Position numbers and translations under genes: made by a program
Part shown: positions 8,449 to 15,410 of the stretch, in pieces
Layout of the letters: every line of letters starts with the position of its first letter
Position numbering within the stretch: the stretch's first letter is position 1
Notes under the pieces: generated by a model
Seen by the model: only the letters and a program-made list of their open reading frames with translations
What the model was told of the DNA's origin: nothing
Database searches by the model: none
Assembly: GCA_017455065.1 (NCBI GenBank)
Contig: JAFTBU010000055.1
Location: forward strand, 1 to 37,741
Length of the DNA stretch: 37,741 bases
Source of the DNA: Bacteroidales bacterium
GTDB taxonomy: Bacteria > Bacteroidota > Bacteroidia > Bacteroidales > UBA932
Direction of reading: 5' to 3'

Positions 8449-10470
8449 CTAGAACAGCTTGTTTACCTGCTCGTACACATTCTCGGCGGTGTAGCCGAGT
8501 TTCTCGTCGAGTACCTTGTAGGGAGCGGAGAAACCGAAGGATTCAAGTCCCCAGATGGTACCCTCGGACTCGGGAACGAGGCCCTGGAGGGTGACAGGCA
8601 GACCTGCGGTCATACCGAACTTCTTCACGCCTGCGGGCAGCACGCTCTGCTGGTAAGCCTTGGGCTGCTGGCGGAAGAGACCCTCTGAAGGCACGCTCAC
8701 GACGCGGACCTTCTTGCCGTCTGCACGGAGGAGCTTGGCACCGGCCTCCAGGGTGGAGACTTCGGAACCGGAAGCCACGAGGATCACGTCGGGATCGGGG
8801 TCGGAGCCGGCCACGATGTAGCCGCCCTTGGCCACCTGGCTGTAGTCATTGCCCTCGGGGAGGTTGGCGATGTTCTGGCGGGAGAAGATGAGAGCGGTGG
8901 GAGTCTGGGTGTTCTCCATGGCGAGAGCCCAGGCCTCGGTGGTCTCCTTGGCGTCAGCGGGACGGAGCACCAGGACGGAGTTGCGTCCGTGATGGTTCTT
9001 GAGTTTCTCCATCAGGCGGATCTGGGCCTCCTGCTCCACGGGCTCGTGGGTAGGACCGTCCTCACCTACGCGGAATGCGTCATGGGTCCAGATGAACTTG
9101 ACGGGAAGCTCCATCAGGGCAGCCATACGTACGGCGGGTTTCATGTAGTCGGAGAACACGAAGAAAGTACCGCAGGCGGGGATGACGCCTCCGTGCAGGG
9201 CCATGCCCATGCAGCAGCAAGCCATGGTGAGCTCGGCGACACCAGCCTGGAAGAAGGCGCCGGAGAAGTCACCGGACTTGAAAGCGGTGGTCTTCTTGAG
9301 GAATCCGTCGGTCTTGTCGGAGTTGGAAAGGTCGGCGGAAGCGCAGATCATGTTGGGCACCTGCTCGGCAAGGACCGACAGGCAGGCTGCGGAGGCGGAA
9401 CGGGTGGAATCGTTGTCCTTCTGGGTCACCTTGCTCCAGTCGATCTTCGGAGCCTTGCCGCTGAACCAGTCTGCGAGCTGGGCTGCCTTCTCGGGGTTGG
9501 CTGCCGCCCAGGCCTTCTCCTCAGCCTTGCGCTCTGCTGCGATGGCCTCGAGCTCTGCCGCCCTCTTGGCATACAGATCCTTCACGTCATCGAAGATGGC
9601 GAAGGGGTTCTCGGGATCGCCGCCGAGATTCTTGACGGTATTTACGAATGCGCCGCCTCCGAGAGGAGCGCCGTGGGTCTTGCAGTTGCGCTCGTAGGAA
9701 GAACCGTCCTCCTTGAGTGCGCCCTTGCCCATGATGCACTTGCCGATGATGAGGGTCGGCTTGCCCTGGGCCTTCTGGGCTGCGTCGAGAGCCTTGCGGA
9801 TCTGCTCGACGTCATTGCCGTTGATCTCGATGACGTCCCAGCCGAAAGCACGGTACTTGGCAGCGGTGTCCTCGTTCATCACGACGTCGGTCGTGGATGA
9901 GAGCTGGATGTCGTTGGAGTCGTAGAACATGATGAGGTTGTCCAGACCCAGGATGGAAGCGATGCGGGCGCCGCCCTGGCTGATCTCCTCCTCGATGCCG
10001 CCGTCGGAGATGTAAGCGTAGATCTTCTCCTTGGAGAAGGTGGGGTTGCCGGTGCGGGCTGCAAGGAACTTGGCTGCGATGGCAGCGCCGATGGCGAGCA
10101 CATGTCCCTGTCCGAGAGGGCCGGAGGTGTTCTCGATGCCCCTTTCGAGGTTCAGTTCGGGATGTCCGGTGGTGGGAGAGCCCCACTGGCGGAGATTGGC
10201 GAGTTCGTCGAGCGTGAATTTACCGGCCAGGCAGAGCTGTCCGTAAAGCATGGGTGCCATGTGGCCCGGATCCAGGAAGAAGCGGTCGCGTCCTGCCCAG
10301 CGGGGGTCCTTGGGATCATACTTGAGATACTCGGAATAGAGCACGTTGATGAAATCTGCTCCACCCATAGCGCCGCCGGGATGGCCGGACTTGGCCTTCT
10401 CGACTGATGCGGCGGCCAGAATGCGGATGTTGTCCGCTGCGTGATTCAGCACGCTGATTGAATTTGCCAT
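8449..10470 (-). CDS. tkt: Transketolase
   Basis: A 673-residue thiamine-diphosphate enzyme of the non-oxidative pentose phosphate pathway that moves two-carbon units between sugar phosphates. Family marks include [13 protein letters not shown] at the N-terminus, TSGPLGQG, the cofactor loop [10 protein letters not shown]...FYDSN, the pyrimidine domain from about residue 345 with [20 protein letters not shown], and [18 protein letters not shown]. The frame continues to a TTG at 10488, but the ATG at 10470 ([14 protein letters not shown]) is the better start. A minus-strand TAAATTTG (10517-10524) would give a leader of about 40 nt. It is first of a two-gene operon with lepA. Confidence 0.95.
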   Translation of the reverse strand: MANSISVLNHAADNIRILAAASVEKAKSGHPGGAMGGADFINVLYSEYLKYDPKDPRWAGRDRFFLDPGHMAPMLYGQLCLAGKFTLDELANLRQWGSPTTGHPELNLERGIENTSGPLGQGHVLAIGAAIAAKFLAARTGNPTFSKEKIYAYISDGGIEEEISQGGARIASILGLDNLIMFYDSNDIQLSSTTDVVMNEDTAAKYRAFGWDVIEINGNDVEQIRKALDAAQKAQGKPTLIIGKCIMGKGALKEDGSSYERNCKTHGAPLGGGAFVNTVKNLGGDPENPFAIFDDVKDLYAKRAAELEAIAAERKAEEKAWAAANPEKAAQLADWFSGKAPKIDWSKVTQKDNDSTRSASAACLSVLAEQVPNMICASADLSNSDKTDGFLKKTTAFKSGDFSGAFFQAGVAELTMACCCMGMALHGGVIPACGTFFVFSDYMKPAVRMAALMELPVKFIWTHDAFRVGEDGPTHEPVEQEAQIRLMEKLKNHHGRNSVLVLRPADAKETTEAWALAMENTQTPTALIFSRQNIANLPEGNDYSQVAKGGYIVAGSDPDPDVILVASGSEVSTLEAGAKLLRADGKKVRVVSVPSEGLFRQQPKAYQQSVLPAGVKKFGMTAGLPVTLQGLVPESEGTIWGLESFGFSAPYKVLDEKLGYTAENVYEQVNKLF

Positions 10471-10516
10471 ATCTGTATCGTTTATCAATTATTGTTTCGC
10501 GTTATTTCGAATCTTA

Positions 10517-10524
10517 CAAATTTA
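10517..10524 (-). promoter_or_regulatory. Probable -7 box for tkt-lepA
   Basis: CAAATTTA on the plus strand reads TAAATTTG on the minus strand, a full match to TAnnTTTG, 46 nt upstream of the tkt ATG. No clear TTTG -33 element is seen. It lies in the short AT-rich gap between trmN6 and tkt. Confidence 0.45.
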
Positions 10525-10545
10525 ATAATAATTTTCGATACTCCC

Positions 10546-11268
10546 TTAGAGATAGAAATCCTTTGTGAGCGCGGCGAATTCCGCCGTCCTCGCAGGCCCC
10601 TCCTGGAGCACCAGGGTCTCTTCCCTCAACTCCTCCCTTCGGCGGGAGAATTCCGCCAGCAGCCTCGAAGGAGCCTTCGCCGCCGTCGAGCGTACCCGCA
10701 GCAGCCTGAAGGGGTACAGCCCGAACGAAGCGGCGGTGCGCCGCAGCGGGGTTTCGCACTCTGCGGGCAATATCAGCGCCAGCCGCCCCTCCGGGGTCAG
10801 GTGCTCAGCCGCGAAGGCGCAGATTTCCCGCCAGGAAAGGCTGTCAGTATGCCTGGCGGCACTTTCCCTCCGGTCGGGATTGCGCAGGGAATTGTCGAAA
10901 TACGGCGGGTTGGAGAATATCAGGTCAATGCTCCCGACGGGGGTGTATCCGGAGAGGGGACAATGCCGGGCCGACAGCCACCCCGGCCAGGGGGACGCGG
11001 CGAAATTGGCCTCCGCCTCCGCTGCGGAAGCGGCGTCTATGTCGATGGCGTCGATCTTGGGGAGCTGGGTGCAGGACGGGGGAAGAAGGTCCGAGAGCCG
11101 CTGCGCAGCCATCAGGGCGATCACACCGGTGCCGGTGCCGATGTCCAGCAGGGTGCGGTCCCCGGGCAGCAGGGTCATGGCGGCGCCGAGCAGCACTCCG
11201 TCGGTATTGACTTTCATCGCCGAGGAGTCGTTGGACACGCTGAATCGCCGGAAACGGAAGACGGACAT
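10546..11268 (-). CDS. trmN6: tRNA1(Val) A37 N6-methyltransferase
   Basis: A 240-residue SAM-dependent methyltransferase. The N-terminus FRFRRFSVSNDSSAMKVNTD matches the YfiC/TrmN6 family, motif I is DIGTGTGVI (42-50), and the catalytic N6-adenine motif NPPY is at 120-123. The family methylates A37 next to the anticodon of tRNA-Val. It starts 3 nt after the lolD stop and is probably cotranscribed with it; this pairing reflects operon packing and no obvious shared function. Confidence 0.87.
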   Translation of the reverse strand: MSVFRFRRFSVSNDSSAMKVNTDGVLLGAAMTLLPGDRTLLDIGTGTGVIALMAAQRLSDLLPPSCTQLPKIDAIDIDAASAAEAEANFAASPWPGWLSARHCPLSGYTPVGSIDLIFSNPPYFDNSLRNPDRRESAARHTDSLSWREICAFAAEHLTPEGRLALILPAECETPLRRTAASFGLYPFRLLRVRSTAAKAPSRLLAEFSRRREELREETLVLQEGPARTAEFAALTKDFYL

Positions 11269-11271
11269 CGC

Positions 11272-11925
11272 TCAGACGAAAAGGCCGTCCTTCATATGGC
11301 AGGTGCGGTCGCACATGTCCGCGAGGCCGGGGTCATGGGTGACGATCACGATGGTCTGCCCGAGCGAAGCCCTCAGGTCGAAGAAAAGTTTGTGGATCTC
11401 CTCCTTGGTGTGGCTGTCCAGGTTGCCGGTGGGCTCATCGGCCAGGAGCACCGCGGGTTCGTTCACCAGGGCCCTGGCTATGGCCACCCTCTGCTGCTCG
11501 CCTCCGGAGAGCTCCGAGGGCTTGTGCGAGGCGCGGTCCGAAAGGCCCACCCTTTCCAGCAAGGCCTGAGCCTCGGCACGGGCCTGCTTTTCGGGCTTCC
11601 CTGCTATCAGGGCGGGGATCATGACATTTTCCAAGGAGTTGAATTCCGGAAGGAGATGATGGAACTGGAAGACGAAACCCAGCCTGCGGCCCCTGAATGA
11701 GGACAGGGCCTTGCCGCTCAGGGAGAGCACATCGGTGCCGTCTATCTCCAGACTGCCGGAGTCCGGGGTGGAGAGGGTGCCGAGGATTTCGAGGAAAGTG
11801 GTCTTGCCGGCGCCGGATGCGCCCATGATGGCGATGACCTCGCCTTTGTCCACACTGAAATCGAGTCCCTTGAGGACTTCCAGGTTCCCGAAGGATTTCC
11901 TTATCTGTTCCGCTTTGATGATCAT
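11272..11925 (-). CDS. lolD: Lipoprotein-releasing ABC transporter ATPase LolD
   Basis: A 217-residue ABC ATPase: Walker A GASGAGKT (35-42), signature LSGGEQQR (139-146), Walker B LLADEP (160-165), and H-loop VTHD (195-198). The length and the form of the segments around the signature fit the LolD/MacB-type export ATPases; no LolC/E membrane partner is adjacent, which is common in Bacteroidota. Start choice: a perfect -7 box lies at 11932-11939 and directly touches an upstream ATG at 11931, so transcription should begin near the ATG at 11925, giving a leaderless mRNA starting MIIKAEQ. A MacB-like ATPase remains possible. Confidence 0.82.
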   Translation of the reverse strand: MIIKAEQIRKSFGNLEVLKGLDFSVDKGEVIAIMGASGAGKTTFLEILGTLSTPDSGSLEIDGTDVLSLSGKALSSFRGRRLGFVFQFHHLLPEFNSLENVMIPALIAGKPEKQARAEAQALLERVGLSDRASHKPSELSGGEQQRVAIARALVNEPAVLLADEPTGNLDSHTKEEIHKLFFDLRASLGQTIVIVTHDPGLADMCDRTCHMKDGLFV

Positions 11926-11931
11926 ATCCAT

Positions 11932-11939
11932 CAAAGATA
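11932..11939 (-). promoter_or_regulatory. -7 box for lolD-trmN6
   Basis: Minus-strand TATCTTTG ends 6 nt before the ATG at 11925. This places the transcription start at or next to the start codon and decides between three nearby start codons (11934 TTG, 11931 ATG, 11925 ATG). Confidence 0.65.
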
Positions 11940-11990
11940 GGGATTTTTAAAGACAGAACAATTTTCCTTCCGAGACACCGACACAATCTA

Positions 11991-12188
11991 TCACCTTACC
12001 CTCGGACAGCAGAAATCCCTGACCGCCTTCCGGAAGGCTCGTACAGATAAAGAAGAAATCCAGATCATAATGTCTCTGCCGTTTTGACGGATCTGTCTCC
12101 ATGCAGGGTCACATCCGCAAAAAACGATGAAGGACAACAGCAACCCACCGATTGCCAAAGCTATTTGATATAGTGGCTTAACTTCCAT
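11991..12188 (-). CDS. Possible small membrane protein, unrecognised
   Basis: A 65-codon frame starting inside the last 28 bases of the propeller lipoprotein gene. It has one hydrophobic segment (about residues 7-26) ending in FCGCDPAW, then a mixed basic tail. The overlap with the upstream gene could mean coupled translation. I do not recognise it, and its composition matches the AT-rich islet, so it may equally be decayed sequence. If real it would be a small single-pass or lipid-anchored protein. Confidence 0.3.
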   Translation of the reverse strand: MEVKPLYQIALAIGGLLLSFIVFCGCDPAWRQIRQNGRDIMIWISSLSVRAFRKAVRDFCCPRVR

Positions 12189-13234
12189 AATACCACATTA
12201 TTATCTACATCATATCCCTGGCCGTATATAATGCCGTCTGAAGCGATGGAAAAAGAACTGATGAAAACAGGAGAACAGTAGGCTTTCAACAGGACGCCAT
12301 CTAAATCCATCTCGAGAATGGTGCTTTTAAGCGCAGAATAATTATTGTCGAAATAATCTCCTATATAATTCATATACACTCTTTCATCGTATGAACACGC
12401 ATACACAAAAGCATAGGGTATCTTTCCCTTAAACAATACCTGTTCTCCACTCAAGCCATATTCCACTGACAGTTTTCCCGGACCGGAAAGACGTTTGAGT
12501 TTTTTGCCGGAAGAATCATATATCTCTATGAGCGGTTCCCCGGAAGAAACATAAAAAATGCGGTCGCTACTGTCAAAAGGAACTATGAAACCTTGAGAAA
12601 CATTGTATGTATCATAACGCGGGTTACCTGTTTTCACGTTGCCATGATGCCCGGGAGATGTGAAAATGATACGTTCCTGGCCATTATTGACAAAGCCGGA
12701 GTGCTTATCTGCGAAACAATATGCATTCTCATAGAGCATGGTATTTTCATTCAGTTTGGTTGCAAATGTTGAACGGATATCTGAGTAATCGTCCAAAACC
12801 GTTGGAAAGTAAGAAGATGGGGCGTTCAACAATGCCGCGACATCCACTAATAAAACCCTTCGCCTCACTACATCTCTCAGATAAAGAGCGTCCGAATCCA
12901 TATGAGGTATCGGCAACAGAGCTTCAAGAGGTCCGTTTCCATACATCAAAGTACTGGCCAGGACTTTTCCTGTTCCCAAATCCGCCAATTCTACTAAATA
13001 ACTGCCTTCCTGTGGTTTATTGACTACCACCAGTACACTGTCAGCATAGACGAAGAATCGTGATGCCCGTGGAAAGAGACGGGAACTCTCGACAAGTTCC
13101 GCGCGTAACGGTTCTTTCTGTTCCTCCCCGGCAGAGAAATCATACTCCGCAGGCCATTCTTCACTTACTGCAGTCCTGCATCCATGAAATGAGAATAAAC
13201 AGATTAATAGTATTAACAAATGATTAGTTTTCAT
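12161..13234 (-). CDS. TolB-like 6-bladed beta-propeller lipoprotein (BF3164-like)
   Basis: A 357-residue exported lipoprotein. The signal peptide MKTNHLLILLICLFSFHGC ends in a lipobox-like Cys at residue 19. The body shows repeated propeller-type strands: VVVNKPQEGSYLVELADLGTG, the MYGNGPLEALLP segment typical of the BF3164-like family, LYLRDVVRRRVLLVDV, and a C-terminal blade IIYGQGYDVDNNVVLWKL. Members of this family often lie beside small NVEALA peptides, and a remnant of one overlaps this start by 11 bp. The gene is AT-richer than its neighbours, suggesting transfer. Function is unknown; a role with secreted peptides is inference. Confidence 0.72.
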   Translation of the reverse strand: MKTNHLLILLICLFSFHGCRTAVSEEWPAEYDFSAGEEQKEPLRAELVESSRLFPRASRFFVYADSVLVVVNKPQEGSYLVELADLGTGKVLASTLMYGNGPLEALLPIPHMDSDALYLRDVVRRRVLLVDVAALLNAPSSYFPTVLDDYSDIRSTFATKLNENTMLYENAYCFADKHSGFVNNGQERIIFTSPGHHGNVKTGNPRYDTYNVSQGFIVPFDSSDRIFYVSSGEPLIEIYDSSGKKLKRLSGPGKLSVEYGLSGEQVLFKGKIPYAFVYACSYDERVYMNYIGDYFDNNYSALKSTILEMDLDGVLLKAYCSPVFISSFSIASDGIIYGQGYDVDNNVVLWKLSHYIK

Positions 13235-13409
13235 TTGGTACTGGGATTTTTTGCTTTCCAGAGCATGACAAAGTGTTTCCTAAATAAGTAATAGAACATT
13301 CACCCTCATTCCCTTCACAATCCTCACAAGAAGATAAAGCTTCTGCATCTTGTGATGTAATATCAGCCACACAGTTACGAGATAAAAGGAAAAGCCCAAT
13401 ACAAAGATA
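13224..13409 (-). pseudogene. NVEALA-like Cys-rich peptide gene, start region broken
   Basis: Between a TGA and the TAA at 13224-13226 lies an open frame with no ATG. It reads CIGLFLLSRNCVADI, then TSQDAEALSSCEDCEG, NEGECSITYLGNTLSCSG and a short tail. QDAEALSS fits the NVEALA cleavage motif, and four Cys follow, as in that family. Upstream, in the neighbouring frame, 13446-13402 encodes KFYIYLVFSIILISL, a natural first half of the signal peptide, so a one-base frameshift plus loss of the start ATG would explain what is seen. A GTG at 13370 could start a 48-residue product without a signal. The stop overlaps the propeller ATG by 11 bp, as for a coupled pair. The family assignment rests on motif resemblance only. 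Confidence 0.5.
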
Positions 13410-13432
13410 TCAAAATGATACTAAAAACCAAA
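13402..13432 (-). promoter_or_regulatory. Promoter-like TTTG-N19-TATCTTTG upstream of the propeller gene
   Basis: On the minus strand TTTG (13432-13429) and TATCTTTG (13409-13402) are separated by exactly 19 nt, the consensus layout for Bacteroidota sigma-A promoters. If used, transcription begins inside the former signal peptide of the NVEALA-like frame and produces a leader of about 160 nt for the propeller gene. Confidence 0.5.
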
Positions 13433-13511
13433 TATATGTAAAACTTTTATGCGATTTGCACACATAGCAATAAAAGAGAAACCGTGAACAAGTCACCGTA
13501 GGTAGTATCAT

Positions 13512-13527
13512 TATTTTTGTATCTTTA
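13512..13527 (+). promoter_or_regulatory. -7 box(es) for the C69 peptidase gene
   Basis: TATTTTTG (13512-13519) is a full TAnnTTTG match, immediately followed by TATCTTTA (13520-13527), one base off. Either would give a leader of roughly 12-28 nt before the ATG at 13546. The region is AT-rich, as usual for promoters here. Confidence 0.5.
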
Positions 13528-13545
13528 CGAAGAAAAGCCAACGTC

Positions 13546-15150
13546 ATGAAACGATTGATTCTCTCGGTCCTCCTGCTGTTTGCGGCTGTGGCCTCCTACG
13601 CCTGCACCAACCTTATCGTGGGCAAGAAAGCTTCCGCTGACGGAAGCGTAATGTGCACCTACAACTGCGACGGTTTCGGATTTGCATCCCCGCTGTCCTA
13701 CTACGCCCCCGGACGCCATGCTCCGGGCGAGCTGATAGCCCTCCGCGGCGAGGGCCGTTACGTGGCCCAGGCGGACTACACCTACGGGGTGGTCGGCTTG
13801 ATGAATGAAAACCAGGTCACGATAGTCGAGACCACCTGGGACGGACGCGAGGAGCTCCGCAACAGGGAAGGCTGGCTGGATTATTTCACCCTGATGCGCC
13901 TGACCCTCCAGAGGGCCACTTCGGCACGCGAGGCGATCGCCATCATGGACGCACTCATCAAAGAATACGGATACAACAGCACCGGCGAGTCCTTCGCCAT
14001 CTGCGACCCCGAGGAAGCCTGGATCATGGAGCTCATAGGCAAGGGTCCCGAGCGCAAGGGCGGAGTCTGGGTGGCCCTGAGGGTGCCCGACGACTGCATC
14101 TGCGCCTATGCCAATTCAAGCCGCATACGCCAGTTCCCCCAGGCCCGCCGGGTGGACAAGAAGCTCGGTTTCTACGTGGTCGAAGGCGAGTGCATGTACT
14201 CCGCGGATGTGATTTCCTTCGCCCGTGAGATGGGATATTTTCAGGGTGCGGACGCCGATTTCAGCTTCCGCGAAGCCTACGGTCCCCTCAACTGGAGCGC
14301 GGTGCGCTACTGCGAAGCCAGGGTGTGGAGTTTCTTCCGCCATCACTTCGACGCTGCCGAGATGGACAAATACCTGCCTTTCATCAACTATCAGCTGGAC
14401 GTCTGCGACGCCCTGCCCCTCTGGATCAAGCCGGATGCTCCCGTGTCCGTGAGGGACCTGATGAACGATATGCGCGACCACTACGAGGGCACCGCCCTGG
14501 ATATGACCGTGGACGTCAGCGCCGGCCCCTGGGCTTCCCCCTACCGCAACCAGGCTGTCAATTTCGAGGACAGCGAAGGCACTCCCATGTTCCGCGAGAG
14601 GCCGATAGGCTGCCAGCAGAGCGGCATGACCATGGTCTGCCAGATGCGCAGCTGGCTTCCCGACGCAGTGGGCGGAGTGACTTATTTCAATATGGATGAT
14701 GCCAGCATGGTGGCCTACGTGCCCGTCTATTGCGGCATCAACAGGGTCCCCGACCCCTTCAGGGCGGAGAACAACAACATCGGCGAGTTCAGCACGGAGA
14801 GCGCTTTCTGGATGAACAATTTCGTGGCCAATATGGTCTATCCCCGCTACAGCACCATGATAGCCGACCTCAAGGAGGCGCAGAAAGAGCTCGAGGACTA
14901 TTACGCAGAGGACCAGGCTGAAGTGGAGGAGCGAGCCGCCCGGCTCACCCCTGCCGAGCGCACGGACTATCTCACCCGCAAGACCATTGCCTACACCGAC
15001 CGGATGATGACCCGCTGGGACAAGCTCGCCAGGCACCTGATCGTCAGATACAACGACCAGAACCGCCAGAGTTCACCCTCCTACGCCCCTGCCTTCATCA
15101 ACGCCGTCCACGCCCAGACCGGCGACCGCTACGTCCGCCCTGCGGAGTAG
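13546..15150 (+). CDS. Secreted C69 family dipeptidase
   Basis: A 534-residue Ntn-hydrolase. A signal peptide (MKRLILSVLLLFAAVASYA) is followed directly by CTNLIVGKKASADGSVM; Cys20 is the expected N-terminal nucleophile exposed by processing, as in PepD-type peptidases. Further family marks are the strand TYGVVGLMNENQVTIVETTW and IMDALIKEYGYNSTGESFAICDP. It should cleave dipeptides in the periplasm or outside the cell. The C-terminal 100 residues are helical and charged. It is a single gene with its own promoter, followed by a repeat cluster and tRNA-Pro. Confidence 0.88.
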   Translation: MKRLILSVLLLFAAVASYACTNLIVGKKASADGSVMCTYNCDGFGFASPLSYYAPGRHAPGELIALRGEGRYVAQADYTYGVVGLMNENQVTIVETTWDGREELRNREGWLDYFTLMRLTLQRATSAREAIAIMDALIKEYGYNSTGESFAICDPEEAWIMELIGKGPERKGGVWVALRVPDDCICAYANSSRIRQFPQARRVDKKLGFYVVEGECMYSADVISFAREMGYFQGADADFSFREAYGPLNWSAVRYCEARVWSFFRHHFDAAEMDKYLPFINYQLDVCDALPLWIKPDAPVSVRDLMNDMRDHYEGTALDMTVDVSAGPWASPYRNQAVNFEDSEGTPMFRERPIGCQQSGMTMVCQMRSWLPDAVGGVTYFNMDDASMVAYVPVYCGINRVPDPFRAENNNIGEFSTESAFWMNNFVANMVYPRYSTMIADLKEAQKELEDYYAEDQAEVEERAARLTPAERTDYLTRKTIAYTDRMMTRWDKLARHLIVRYNDQNRQSSPSYAPAFINAVHAQTGDRYVRPAE

Positions 15151-15292
15151 CATCTCCCATATAGCCAGCCATTCAGCGGCTACTGTCCCCCCATGAAGCC
15201 ATCTCCCATATAGCATAACTAGTTTAGCGGATACTGCCCCCCGGGAAGCCATCTCCCATACAATCAGGCTTCCCGGGGGGCAGTATCTGCTA
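15151..15292. repeat. Three-copy 50-bp repeat, last copy inverted, forming a long hairpin
   Basis: CATCTCCCATA starts copies at 15151, 15200 and 15250. Copies one and two (49 and 50 bp) share the frame CATCTCCCATATAG...AGCGG.TACTG.CCCCC..GAAGC. In the third, the sequence after CATCTCCCATA is the reverse complement of the end of copy two. As a result 15225-15250 and 15267-15292 form 26-bp arms with a single mismatch around a 16-nt loop. There is no T-run after it, so it is not a standard terminator, although it could protect the 3' end of the C69 mRNA. Confidence 0.85.
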
Positions 15293-15305
15293 AGAAATTA
15301 ATTGC

Positions 15306-15313
15306 TATATTTG
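15306..15313 (+). promoter_or_regulatory. -7 box for tRNA-Pro
   Basis: TATATTTG, a full TAnnTTTG match, ends 18 nt upstream of the tRNA. It follows directly after the long hairpin repeat, so the tRNA is likely transcribed on its own. Confidence 0.5.
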
Positions 15314-15331
15314 CAGGCCCGTGAGGGCTAT

Positions 15332-15404
<73 letters not shown>

Positions 15405-15410
15405 CTTTTC

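Noticed and set aside
10489-10545. Riboswitch or leader before tkt
   Set aside because: The gap is too short and shows no aptamer-like conserved core, only AT-rich promoter sequence.
15225-15292. Standard rho-independent terminator for the C69 gene
   Set aside because: The hairpin is strong but there is no U-run after it; it belongs to a repeat family-like cluster.
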